A DNA stretch of 64,000 nt. Source: Quillaja saponaria (Eukaryota; Streptophyta; Magnoliopsida; Fabales; Quillajaceae). The position numbers and the translations under genes are program-made. Positions within the stretch are counted from its first letter, which is position 1. Each line of letters opens with the position of its first letter. The notes below the pieces were generated by a model. That model was not told the DNA's origin. It searched no databases and saw only the letters and a program-made list of their open reading frames with translations. The stretch lies in NCBI GenBank assembly GCA_029379385.1, contig CM055615.1, forward strand, positions 1,116,001 to 1,180,000. Direction: 5' to 3'. Below are positions 48,157 through 59,491 of the stretch, in pieces.

Positions 48157-50385
48157 CTTGTGGGTATATATTGAATTTGATCACTCAGACACGGTTAGTA
48201 AATTATGTTGAAGCACATCTTTTATACCATATATGAATGCCCAAAAATTTCATCTTTGGAAGTGACGAAATACAGAAGAAGAGTGTTGAAGAGGAAAAAT
48301 TTCGTTTCTAGCTTTAAAGCTAAGAAAAGCTTTTCATCTTGTGCTCCACCATTAATTGCTCAGCCAGCAAGGTACAGGGAAGATACAATTGAAGGGTAGG
48401 AGTAAAGTTGCAAAAATAATCACTCCTAAGGTATCGTTCAGGTGGGTTCCACAACAACACCTAGAAATGCCAATTAGGTATGATGGAAGTGATAAGAATG
48501 TAAAACGAAGGGTATAATATACTAATTTTGCAGATAATGTTAGTAAATTTCGATTCTTTATGCGAAATGAAACAACGAGTTGCAATCAAGGTTTCAGTTG
48601 AAGTGTCCACCAAATACATTTCCAGAAGAATTTACATACAAAGGAAGAAAGAAATCATTCAAAAGAAAAAGGATTATATATGGGTTTTGTGCATCTATGT
48701 ACCTTTCTCTTCTCCTTCTCTGCTATAAGTCTATAAGCTATTCTGACGAGGTTAGTTCTCAGCTCAGCTGAAGAAGACAGAGAGGGAATTAAGAGGAGGA
48801 AGATGAAGGTGGAGGGTCCTTGTGGAGTGATTGAGTGAAGCAAAGCTGATCAAAGCGAAAATGAGGGTCTGTTTGGTTTGTTACTCTACACACCTCAAGT
48901 AATTAACAGGTATCAATGACTGTCGTTTGTTCAGGACTCGTTGGAGTATACAACTAGAAGTAGAACCAGGAACTGGGAACACCTGCACACACTGCATGGC
49001 TGATGCTAGGTGTCCATTTCTTTCTATAAGCCCATAACTTGGCATGGCAATAGTTGGACCCAATCTGTTAAAATTTGAGCCCATTTGATGCTAATCCAAC
49101 CCAATTTAGGCTTAAGTTTCATGATAATTTTTTTTCTTTTCTGGATTACGTATGTGACCACCAAATTAATTATTTTAGAACTATTTTTAGTTTATATTTA
49201 TAAATAAACAGACACAATCCGCTTTAAACTTAAAAATCATGATATGATCCAAAATCAATACAATGGAGAAATCATTTCGTAAAATTGAAAAAAAAAAAAA
49301 ACATTTAATTGATTTGCATATCTGATTCAACTGATGCCAAATAATATCATATAACCCAAATAGCAGTTGGGTTAAGGCTTTTTTTTTTTTTTTTTTTTTT
49401 TTTTTGATAAGAAAAAGTTGGGTTAAGTTATAACCAAGGAAAACGCGTCTCTATTTTTTTTTTTCGTCAGCTTTCTGACTTGCGAGTTCTGCCTGTAATC
49501 TTCATGGATGACCTGATCTGTCTTCCAACCAATCAAATACCTTTTTGACTAAAGAAATAGAAAAGAAATGGCAAGCCGGGAATATTCCAAATCAAAGGCC
49601 ATTTTCGACACTTTACTCAGTGCCGCGTAACAAAAATGTCATTATACAAGAGGACCAGAGACAGAAGTAAATGATGAGATCAATAATTTGTAGTGATTCC
49701 ATTCAGTCAATATAACTAACAAACTTAAACAATAGTAATAACTGAGTCATTGCTAACCGCTTAAAGGCAGGCAAAACCTCCATAGTCCATACCTTGTTTC
49801 TGGTTTCTTCAGCTCCTTCTCTGGTCACCAGTCTAAATCCCAGCGATCTGTCCGCTTTGACTTGCTCATCTTCTCCTTCAGCTAGTATTGCGGAAGGTAT
49901 CCAACTTTGTCTGCTGGTACATTGTCTCTGTTCTTCGATTTTTTGATTGATTTCGCTGCTTTTACTTGGTTCTGAAATGGCTTGAATTTTCTCTATTTCC
50001 GGTTAGATCTCGTCTCTGAAATTCCGGATTCGTAGGTTGGTCTGGCATTTTCTTTAATCTGCTGCTGATCTGAGCTTTTGTGAATTGAATCTGGATTCTG
50101 GATTCTTTTGGTTAAGTTCATTTAGTTTATGAGTTTTGTGCTAAGTCAAAATCTTTGTTCCATTAATGCACGTAGTCTCCATATGGCTTTCCTTATTTGG
50201 AAATTGAGGTCCTAAATCTGATACCTTTTTCAGTTCCCATCTTGATTGGGTGTTGAACAATTTCAGATCTTCCTAGTTCTGATCCATTTCTTTAATAAAT
50301 TTAAGGTCTTGTCCCTTGTCCGAGTAAGTCAGTTTTCCCTCTGCTGAAATTGCAATCCTAGTGTTAAAAAACTATTGCTGAGTCC
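48157..50385. other. Divergent spacer: mannanase upstream region and FERONIA promoter/leader
   Basis: From 48157 to about 49760 there is AT-rich sequence with T- and A-runs (T25 at 49379-49405) and no supported gene. From about 49800 the CT-rich sequence looks like the leader of the FERONIA transcript. FERONIA genes usually have an intron in the leader; CTGCTG|GTACAT near 49915 and TTTTTCAG near 50234 are possible borders (inference). Confidence 0.5.
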
Positions 50386-53061
50386 ATGAGGAGTCTCAGT
50401 CACCATTTTCCTGGATGTGTTTTTCTTTGCTTGGTCTTTGCCATTCATGTAATTCGAGCTGCGGATTACGTGCCTACGGATAAACTCCTCTTGAATTGTG
50501 GAGGACCTCTTGATATTACTGATACCGATGGCAGAAAGTGGACCTCTGATATTGGGTCCAAGTTTGCATCAGCTGCAAATTCCAAAACTTCGGGAGCTGC
50601 TACTCAAGACCCGTCTGTACCTGAAGTCCCCTACATGACTGCACGGGTTTTCACCTCAGAGTTCACATATAGTTTCCCTGTCGCATCTGGTAGAAAATTT
50701 GTTCGCCTTTACTTTTACCCTGCATCTTACTCGGGGTTGAATGCGTCCAATGCTCTCTTCTCAGTCACGGCTCAGTCCTATACTCTTCTGAAGAATTTTA
50801 GTGTTGCTCAAACCACAGCAGCTTTGAATTATGCTTTTATTGTAAAGGAGTACTCTGTGAATGTTGAAACTGAAAGACTGGATATAACTTTCACTCCATC
50901 TTCCAATACTTTAAATGCCTATGCCTTTGTTAATGGGATTGAGGTTGTCTCAATGCCTGATATTTATACTTCTGCTGATGGAGTTATGATTGTGGGTCAA
51001 GGTGCTCAATTCACCATGGATAACAGCACTGCACTTGAGAATGTTTATCGGTTGAATATTGGGGGAAATGATATCTCGCCCTCTCATGATACGGGTTTGT
51101 TTAGGTCCTGGTCTGATGACATGCCTTACCTATTTGGGGCAGCATTTGGAGTCACGATGACTGCTGATTCAAACCTGAAGATTGCATTTCCTCCGGACAC
51201 ACCTACGTATGTTGCTCCAGTTGATGTCTACAGCACCGCTAGATCAATGGGACCAAATGCTCAGATCAACCTGAATTACAATTTGACATGGATTTTCTCA
51301 ATTGACTCAGGGTTTTCTTATCTAGTTAGACTCCATTTTTGTGAGGTTGCTGCAAACATAACCAAGATTAATCAACGAGTTTTTGACATCTACCTCAACA
51401 ATCAAACTGCTCAGCCAGGGGCTGATGTTGCTGGATGGGCAGGGAACAATGGGATTCCGTTGTATAGGGATTATGTTGTGCTTGTCCCCAGTGGGAGTCC
51501 CCAGCAGGACTTGTGGCTTGCCCTGCATCCTAACACAGCATCAAAGTCCCAATATTATGATGCACTCTTGAATGGAGTCGAGATATTCAAAATCAATAAA
51601 TCAGATGGTAATCTTGCAGGACTAAATCCTATTCCTGCTCCTAAGCAGGAAGTAGTTGACCCATTTTTGGCTAGACAATCATCTGTTCATGGTAAAGCGA
51701 AGAATCAGAAGGCGATTGTTGCTGGGGCTGTTAGTGGTGGAGTTGTTTTAGCCCTTGTAATTGCTTTCTTTGCTTGTGCTGCTTCACGTCGTGGTAGGCA
51801 TGGGAAGGATTCCAGTGCAAGTGAAGGGCCATCTGGATGGCTTCCACTTTCTCTATATGGAAATTCACACTCTGCTGGTTCTGCAAAGACGAATACAACA
51901 GGAAGTTATGCATCCTCGCTCCCATCAAACCTTTGCCGTCACTTCTCCTTTGCTGAAATCAAGGCTGCCACCAACAACTTTGATGAGGCTCTCCTCCTTG
52001 GAGTGGGAGGTTTTGGTAAGGTTTACAAAGGAGAAATCGATGCTGGAACAACCAAAGTGGCGATCAAACGTGGTAATCCACTCTCTGATCAAGGTGTCCA
52101 CGAGTTCCAAACTGAGATTGAAATGCTCTCTAAACTTCGTCACCGCCACCTTGTTTCACTGATTGGCTACTGTGAAGAAAACTGTGAAATGATCCTTGTC
52201 TATGACCATATGGCTTATGGAACACTCCGTGAGCATCTATACAAGACTCAAAAGCCTCCATTGCCATGGAAGCAAAGGCTTGAAATATGCATCGGAGCTG
52301 CCCGTGGTTTGCACTATCTCCACACTGGTGCAAAGTACACAATTATCCACCGAGATGTTAAGACAACAAACATACTACTGGATGAGAAGTGGGTGGCAAA
52401 GGTTTCTGATTTTGGATTGTCAAAAACAGGTCCTACTTTGGACAACACACATGTCAGTACCGTAGTTAAGGGTAGTTTTGGGTACTTGGATCCAGAATAC
52501 TTCAGGAGACAGCAGCTGACTGACAAATCTGATGTGTACTCATTCGGTGTGGTTCTTTTCGAGATCTTGTGTGCTCGGCCAGCTTTGAACCCAACTCTTC
52601 CAAAGGAGCAAGTGAGCTTGGCAGAGTGGGCTTATCAATGCCACAAGAAAGGAAATCTTGATCAGATCATTGATCCTTATCTGAAGGGCAGAATTGCACC
52701 AGAATGCTTTAAGAAGTTTGCTGAGACTGCAATAAAGTGTGTGGGCGATCAAGGCATTGACAGGCCATCTATGGGTGACGTTCTTTGGAACCTTGAATTT
52801 GCTTTGCAGCTGCAAGAGAGTGCAGAAGAGACTGGTAAGGGTATTGGTGGATTAGACATTGAAGAAGAGGAGCCTTTTGTCCCAGCTGGTAAAGGGAATA
52901 AGGACCCAGATGCATCACCAGGTTTTGATGGTAATGTGACTGACTCAAGGAGCAGTGGCATGAGTATGAGCATAGGTGATCGAAGCTTAGCCAGTGAAGA
53001 CTCTGACGGGTTAACACCTAGTGCAGTGTTCTCACAGATCATGAATCCAAAAGGGCGTTAA
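50386..53061 (+). CDS. FER: FERONIA-type CrRLK1L receptor-like kinase, single exon
   Basis: Plasma-membrane receptor kinase that binds RALF peptides and pectin and signals through RopGEF/ROP to control growth, fertilisation and immunity. The 891-residue protein is intronless in the coding part, as in the family. Parts: signal peptide 1-25 (ending AIHVIRAADY), malectin-like domain A (about 30-195, starting LLLNCGGP), malectin-like domain B (about 215-400, with VRLHFCEVA and DIYLNNQ), transmembrane helix about 445-468 (AIVAGAVSGGVVLALVIAF), and a kinase domain about 535-810 with GVGGFGKVYKGE, VAIKRG, HRDVKTTN, DFGLSK and the activation segment VKGSFGYLDPEYFRR, all catalytic residues present. 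The tail is acidic and Ser-rich and ends FSQIMNPKGR. The ATG at 50386 is the first in frame before the signal peptide. Length and motifs fit FERONIA better than other CrRLK1L members such as ANXUR or THESEUS. Confidence 0.96.
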   Translation: MRSLSHHFPGCVFLCLVFAIHVIRAADYVPTDKLLLNCGGPLDITDTDGRKWTSDIGSKFASAANSKTSGAATQDPSVPEVPYMTARVFTSEFTYSFPVASGRKFVRLYFYPASYSGLNASNALFSVTAQSYTLLKNFSVAQTTAALNYAFIVKEYSVNVETERLDITFTPSSNTLNAYAFVNGIEVVSMPDIYTSADGVMIVGQGAQFTMDNSTALENVYRLNIGGNDISPSHDTGLFRSWSDDMPYLFGAAFGVTMTADSNLKIAFPPDTPTYVAPVDVYSTARSMGPNAQINLNYNLTWIFSIDSGFSYLVRLHFCEVAANITKINQRVFDIYLNNQTAQPGADVAGWAGNNGIPLYRDYVVLVPSGSPQQDLWLALHPNTASKSQYYDALLNGVEIFKINKSDGNLAGLNPIPAPKQEVVDPFLARQSSVHGKAKNQKAIVAGAVSGGVVLALVIAFFACAASRRGRHGKDSSASEGPSGWLPLSLYGNSHSAGSAKTNTTGSYASSLPSNLCRHFSFAEIKAATNNFDEALLLGVGGFGKVYKGEIDAGTTKVAIKRGNPLSDQGVHEFQTEIEMLSKLRHRHLVSLIGYCEENCEMILVYDHMAYGTLREHLYKTQKPPLPWKQRLEICIGAARGLHYLHTGAKYTIIHRDVKTTNILLDEKWVAKVSDFGLSKTGPTLDNTHVSTVVKGSFGYLDPEYFRRQQLTDKSDVYSFGVVLFEILCARPALNPTLPKEQVSLAEWAYQCHKKGNLDQIIDPYLKGRIAPECFKKFAETAIKCVGDQGIDRPSMGDVLWNLEFALQLQESAEETGKGIGGLDIEEEEPFVPAGKGNKDPDASPGFDGNVTDSRSSGMSMSIGDRSLASEDSDGLTPSAVFSQIMNPKGR

Positions 53062-54029
53062 GATAAAAATTAAAATGCATATGCTGCTGGGTGCTGAAAT
53101 TTACCTAGGCAATGTGCTTCCAAGTATTAATTAATCAATAACGAATTGGATTTTTCTGTTTTAAATCATTCATATATTTACCTGATATTATTATTATTAT
53201 CTTTCTCTAATTTGTTTGATCAAGTAAGTTGTAATTTGTAACGACTAAAAGAGCAAATAATATGATGAGGTTGAATTTGCTTTTCCCTTGGTGTATAATA
53301 TATAGGGTTACTTGCAACTAAATGAATAAATGGCATTGGCCTCAAGTTTGAGAGTGGTAGCATTGGACAAAATAGTGTTCCCCTTAATTTCCAGGTTTCT
53401 TAGTTACACGTTGATCGGGTAAGTGTCAACTGTCTAGTGTGCGAGTGAGAACGGGTTTAAGCATTATTAGCGTAGTTTCTATCTTGTTTCCTCCTTTAAC
53501 CTTCTTTGGAGGTTTATTTTAGGAGGCACTAATTCTACACGTAGTGAAACTCTAATTCCACTTCTGCACTCAAAAGAAATTAGTATCAAATTTTGGTGGG
53601 GAGAATGGGAATATTTGGACCAGCTGGCATTTCGTGTGCAACAGTTATTGGCAAGGGCAAAGCTGCTTCTACTACTTTATTCTATGTATGACTATGAATG
53701 ATTGACGCGTCTTGTCACATGCGACCCAAGAAGTTTTGATGACATAATAATACCACTTAGTTTCAGAACTTGTTGACCTCTGTACAAGAACGTTCACGTA
53801 TCATTGTTTCCAGGTGTCGGTCATACGTTATCATTCAAAAGTCAGGCAAAAACCCAAGGAAACATAAACAACTAGGAAAATCAGTTAGGCCCACACGGAT
53901 TCGCCAGAGGGAAACATCAAGAGCGAGGAGTCAAAAGAACCACAAAGAGAACGTGGCCTCGCCTCCCTCTCCCTCTCCCTCTCACTCATTTGCTCCCTGC
54001 TTAAGGATTGTGTTTGTTTGAAATTAACG
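53062..54029. other. 3' flank of FERONIA, no gene seen
   Basis: Contains the FERONIA 3' untranslated region (AATAAATGG near 53321 is a possible poly(A) signal) and a short CTCCCT tandem at about 53960-53980. The frame at 53770-54021 runs through that simple sequence and has no family likeness. Confidence 0.5.
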
Positions 54030-55640
54030 TGATGGTATAAATTTATATTTTAACTCTTTTTATATTATATTTTTGGTATAAATTTATATTTTAACTCTTT
54101 TTTATATTATATTTTCTAATATGAAGTTACATAATATAAAGTTATATAATAAAGAGATAAATGATAAAATAATAGTATAATAATATAGTTTAATATATTA
54201 AACAAATTGTAAAGATAAAGCCCCACTATTCAATAATCTTATGGACAATCACATAAATAACACATAATATTGAACGTGGAAACTAACTGAAGAAAAAATT
54301 TTAGGCAAAGACGACAAATAAATTTCACTATCAATCAAAGGAGATTACAATAATCTCTCTCTCATAACTCTTTCTCTCACAATTTTAAATTTCAATTACA
54401 ACCAATAACCCTTCTCACAAAAAATCTCACAATAAATAGCACACACTCGATTTTGTGGCTACAACTTTTCTATGCTTCTTCTACTATTATTTATAATATG
54501 TTAGCAACACCAACCTACAAAAAAGCCTAATCTTAATGAACTTACAGACCATAAACCCAATAGCATCAAAAATTGATATTTCTTTCTTTATTTACAATTT
54601 AAGACATAAGCCCAACAATCTCCACCTTAGCTTAAATTGCATCAAACATGAAGCTACTACAATTTTTGTTCTCACCTCCACTGTCACAACTTACTAGTTG
54701 CAAACTTCAACGAAGTCCAAGTCACATCTAAACTTGTCAATAGGAAAAACTTCAATCAACTTTTCAGCAAGAAACTCATTTATTGGCTGAACTTCCACAC
54801 TTCACCTTGCTTGTAAATTCTTTCCAAACTCCACCATAATTATTTCTTCTTATTATAATTCCATCCAACTTGTACAAATTTATACCATTTTTCTCTCCTT
54901 TAATCACTACCAAAGAATCTCCATAACCAAGAGAATCCAACATATCCAAAGAAGTTAAATTTCTTCCTAGTTTGGGAATGTATATCTTATATCTTAACTT
55001 TTACATTGCCAATACCAATAACTTCTAACTCATCATCATTGGCCAATGCAATAGTTTTTCCACATTGTCTATAAGCATCAAACCAACTTTTATTCGAACA
55101 AATATAAAAAAAGCATGCAAAGTCTAACACCCAAGAATCATTCAAAGAATTCTTACCTTCTCTAACCATAAAATTGTTATCATCAATTGAGCCCTCATTC
55201 TCACTAAATGAGATGGTACTCTCAGACTTCTCATATTTCTTTTTAAATTCTTCATATCATTAGTCGTCTGCTTACAATAAAATTGGATGTGCCCCATCTT
55301 ATGATAATAGTAACACTTCTTATATATGTGATCTACCCTCGACCTAGATTTTTCTTTATCTTATTTCATTCCATGCAATGCACTCCTGCCAAGATCAAAG
55401 CTCAGTATAAAAAACTCCCCCTTCAGAAATACTACTAGGTTTCTTGAATTTTTCACTTTCCAACAAAACTGTAGTAAGTTCCTCCACCTTCGATGTCTTA
55501 TTCCCTACCAACAATGTAGTCACCAAATTTTCATATGATGATGGGAGAGATGATAATGTGAGTGAATTTTCAAAGTATACAGTTTTATAACTGTAAAATG
55601 TGTCTATATGAAATAGACACAATTCTGTCTATTTAAAGAA
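54030..55640 (-). mobile_element. Truncated Ty1/copia element, minus strand
   Basis: Minus-strand frames at 55622-55395 (copia gag, SLPSSYENLVTTLL) and 55169-54987 (a protease-region piece, WVLDFACFF, reading in the order gag then protease) are separated by stops. Near 54620 the purine tract AAGGTGGAGATTG is followed by TGTTGGGCTTATG, the usual join of interior and 3' LTR, so the LTR should run from about 54622 down towards 54030. Everything between protease and purine tract (integrase, reverse transcriptase, RNase H) is absent. Long dead and internally deleted. Confidence 0.75.
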
Positions 55641-57890
55641 TAGAATAGCTGCCACAAAAATACATAGTTTCAAATTGTTCTTATGTTCATTTCTCTAGTC
55701 ATAGAAAACATAAGAGAAGTAATTCTGTAAAATACTGTTAATGCTATTTGACTTAATTATGTTTGTGCAAGACAAATTAAGTTGGATTTCATTGTATCCT
55801 ATAGGTTGTTCGCTGTTATCATTGCATCATAATCAGTTTAGTGGGGCCGAATTAAACTTTAAGGATACTGTCTGCAACACGCCTTAAAATTAGAGTTTTA
55901 TTTAGTTCTTTTTATTCTTCTTTTTTAACAATTGTAAGGTTTAATTCGTATGTGAGAATGACAAGTTTACTTAGAGAGATGGCTACTAACTTTGTCAAAC
56001 TAGAGAAGTTTGATTGTGGAAATTTTCTGAGATGGCAGAAAAAGATGCACTTTCTTCTTACAACACTGAAACTTATGTATGTCATAAACATTGCAAAGCC
56101 TGAGGAGAATAAGAATGAATCTGTTATAGAAATTCGTGCCAATCAAAAGTAGGAAGATGATGATTACATCAGCAGAGGTCATATTTTGAATGGGATGGTA
56201 AATTCACCTTTTGATGTCTACCAAAATGTGGCAACTGCAAAGGAATTGTGGGCAAAACTTGAAGCAAGGTACATGAAAAAAGATGCAACAAGTAAGAAAT
56301 TTATGGTTAGTCATTTCAATAACTATAAAATGGTGGATTCTAGGGAAGTAATGGAAAAAAATGCATGAAATTGAAAGGATTCTGAATAATTACAAGCAAC
56401 ACAACATGCAAATGGATGAAACCAAACTTTCTCCATCCTAAAAAGACTTTAAAAGTTTGAAACATAGGAGGGATGATGTTTCTCTTGAGCAATTGGCCAA
56501 CCATCTTCGAATTGACGAGGAATATCATAAACAAGATGATTATAAGAACCAAAATGCTTATGAGAAAGTTCATGTGATGGAAAGAAGGGAAGCAGTCCAA
56601 AAAGTCAAAGAAAAGGCATGCCCAATTTAGTTCCTTCCAATATGATAAATCCTCAAGTAAACAACAAGAAAAGGAAAAGGAATAAAAAGGAGAAGGAGAA
56701 AGCATCTTCTTCTATAACAACAAAGAATGATCTTGTGGTTGTGGTTTCTGAAATCAATATGATGGAAGATGATGGGGCATGATGGATAGATTCTGGTGCA
56801 ACCCATCATGTGTGCAAAAACAAAGAATTCTTTAAGACTTTGAAATTAAAAGAAAATGAGGTTGTTCTATACATGGGAAATGCATCAACTATCCAAGTAA
56901 AAGGCAACGGACTGTGGAACTCAAATTCACTTTTGAAAAAACACTCACTCTAACTACTGTGTTTTATGTTCCTGATGTTAGGAAGAATTTAGTGTCTTTT
57001 ACCCTGCTTAATAAGTTTAGGTTTAAGTTTATATACGAGGGAGACAAGTTTATCCTATCTAAGGGTGGTATGTTTTTTGGGAAAGGGTATCTATGTGATA
57101 ACATGTTCAAGCTTAATATTATTAATAAAAATGTTGTTTCTGTTTATATTGTTTAGTCTTCTTATATATGGCATAATCATTTAGGACATTTTAATTTCAG
57201 AAAAATGCAGGATATGATAAAATTGGATTTAATTCCAGAATTTAACAAGAATTCAGAAAACATGTAAAACTTGTATGCTAACAGAAATCACCAGACTTCT
57301 TTTTCCAAGAGTAGAAAGAAACTTTAAGTTACTTGAAATAAGTTATAGTGATGTATGTGATATAAATAGTATTCCAACCATGGGTGAAAAGAAATATTTT
57401 GTTATATTTATAGATGATCATTCTAGATTTTGCTATGTCTACTTGCTGCATCCTAAAAATAAAGTCTTGGACAAATTTAAAATCTTTAAATTTGAAATAG
57501 AATTACATTGTGAATCATTTATTAAATGTATGCGATTTGATAGAGGTGGAGAATTCTATAATCCAACCTATTTTGAATCCACTAGAATAGTGCATGAAAT
57601 TACTACAGCTTACTCACCACAACAAAATGGTATGGCTAAAAGAAAGAATAAGGTGTTAATAGAAATGGTGAAAGCCATGATGTCAAATTATGGTGTAGGA
57701 AAAGGTTTTTGGGGTGAAGCTATATTAACAGCTTGTCATATTTTAAATAGAGCTCCTACAAAAAAGAACAAGATAACTGTAAAGAGTCGATGTAAAAATA
57801 TGGCAATCATATATGCAGTGAAATTTAAAATTTTGATTCCTTTAACCCAAAATTACCTTATGATTATATGAAAGATCCTAATTATAGTTT
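55641..57890 (+). mobile_element. Decayed Ty1/copia element, plus strand, gag to integrase
   Basis: A gag start at 55979 (MATNFVKLEKFDCGNFLRW) is followed by further gag pieces, a protease-like WIDSGATHHVC (about 56785), the LVSF pre-integrase region (to 57156), the zinc-site start WHNHLGH near 57168, and an integrase core at 57275-57871 with VIFIDDHSRFCYVYLL, RFDRGGEF and YSPQQNGMAKR. Stops occur near 56150 and 56440 and in other places, with at least one frameshift near 56355; sequence after the integrase (reverse transcriptase, RNase H) is missing. The stretch 55641-55978 should hold the 5' LTR and primer site, but I could not fix them. It is a dead copy and abuts the oppositely oriented copia piece. 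Confidence 0.85.
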
Positions 57891-59490
57891 AACAATCAAA
57901 TAAGTAAATAACTATGTACCTTCAAGGCTTTCAATTCTTTTATTGTATTTTTGATTAGGCATTCGCTCCTTTATTGATTCATCAAGAGCACAGCAACAAC
58001 ATAAGTGTCTTGTCCCTAAGTGTATTCACATGAACCAATCCAACTAAGGATCTTCATACTTAAAGATATGACGGGTTACCAAGAAATTTCTTGTGTGCTA
58101 GCACAAGTTTCTGTATCTTTCTTGTAATTTAGAAACTCTCATTGGCCTAAAATCCTTCTGATGGATTTTAGGCTCTCTGTATAGTATGTACAATTATTTT
58201 TCTTTTCTATATTTACTAGTTAGTTAAGTTTTATATTTATAAAAACTAGTCACCTTCCTATATATTGGACAATTTAAATATATTAAGGATTCTACTAACA
58301 TTAGGATTTAATTATAATTAAATCTAATGCCTAACAAATTATAATAATTACGTGACTACCCCAAAACTCTCCTTAATTGAATATCATCTTTTTATGTGTG
58401 ACCCCTTAGGTTTAAACTATTGATGGTAGTAGCCATGTAACTTTTACATATTTATTATTAGACCCTGTCAAATTAAATTAGAACTCATTCTAATTATTTA
58501 AATTATAATTTTTCCTATAATTAAGATTAATTAATTAATCATCTATATAATTAATTAATTATCTGAGTTTCCTACAAGTCAAGATTGGTACCTAGCAGTA
58601 CATGATAACTACCCATAATAGTATGAATATGGCTGTGAACCTTTTGAACTTTTCCGTTAACAATTACCATGCAATTCAATTTTTCTATCATGCAATATCC
58701 TGATTAAATCTATTTGGGTATAGAAATAATGTCAAACCCTAAATTTAATCATATGCATCTAGATTTTAAGATTATAACTTCATTAGAGAAAAAAGAAACT
58801 TATATTCTAATATCTATCGTGCTATAGTCATAGACTTTAAGTTGAATCTTTTACAGACCATATAAGACATTCTCTCTTTTCTTTTAAGAGTAATATATCC
58901 TTTACTGTATATTCACATATCTCCATATACAAGTGATTATACCCAATTACAACTTCTTAGGTGACTCATTAATAGAATCAAAAATAGTATCAAAGTATAA
59001 TGACGTACATACAAGATAACTATGATGTCTCAAGTCAAAGACTATTTACACAACTGTAACATGAGAACCACCTATTGACATGTAGATAAACTCCATGTAA
59101 GTTTTCTTAGTTGAGTCAGTTCAGAGAACTCATCTTTTAATGAGCACCTACATATCTATCTTAGTGTCTCATACATAATTGATTATGAGATCGGTCACCG
59201 TTACCTATTTGAGCCAACTAGTTATGTACTAATCTATCCGGATTCATTATTTAGTGATCCTATGATTATGAACATTTAAGAATTAAGCTTAAAGGAAATA
59301 CATCTCATTAGCATGATCTCATCATGATGCTTATTTTCATTACTTTAATTCTTTGGACTCATGATAGGTTAATTAATAACTCTTATACATGATATTGTTT
59401 GCCACTTATTTAATTAAATGAATGTTAATATTTATTAATAATAATATGTCACAACATCACATGTCATTGGCCTTAAGGCATACTACTAAT
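57891..59490 (-). repeat. Probable LTR of a copia-like element
   Basis: No frame is open for long. The right end (CACATGTCATTGGCCTTAAGGCATACTA) resembles ends of plant copia LTRs, read on the minus strand, and the body has the usual mix of AT-rich sequence with scattered ordered words. No second copy lies in the window, so this rests on resemblance only. Confidence 0.4.
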
Positions 59491-59491
59491 A

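Noticed and set aside
51761..52162. 133-codon frame inside FERONIA
   Set aside because: Out-of-frame shadow of the kinase-coding sequence.
53770..54021. 83-codon frame after FERONIA
   Set aside because: Runs into CTCCCT simple sequence; no domain or splice context.
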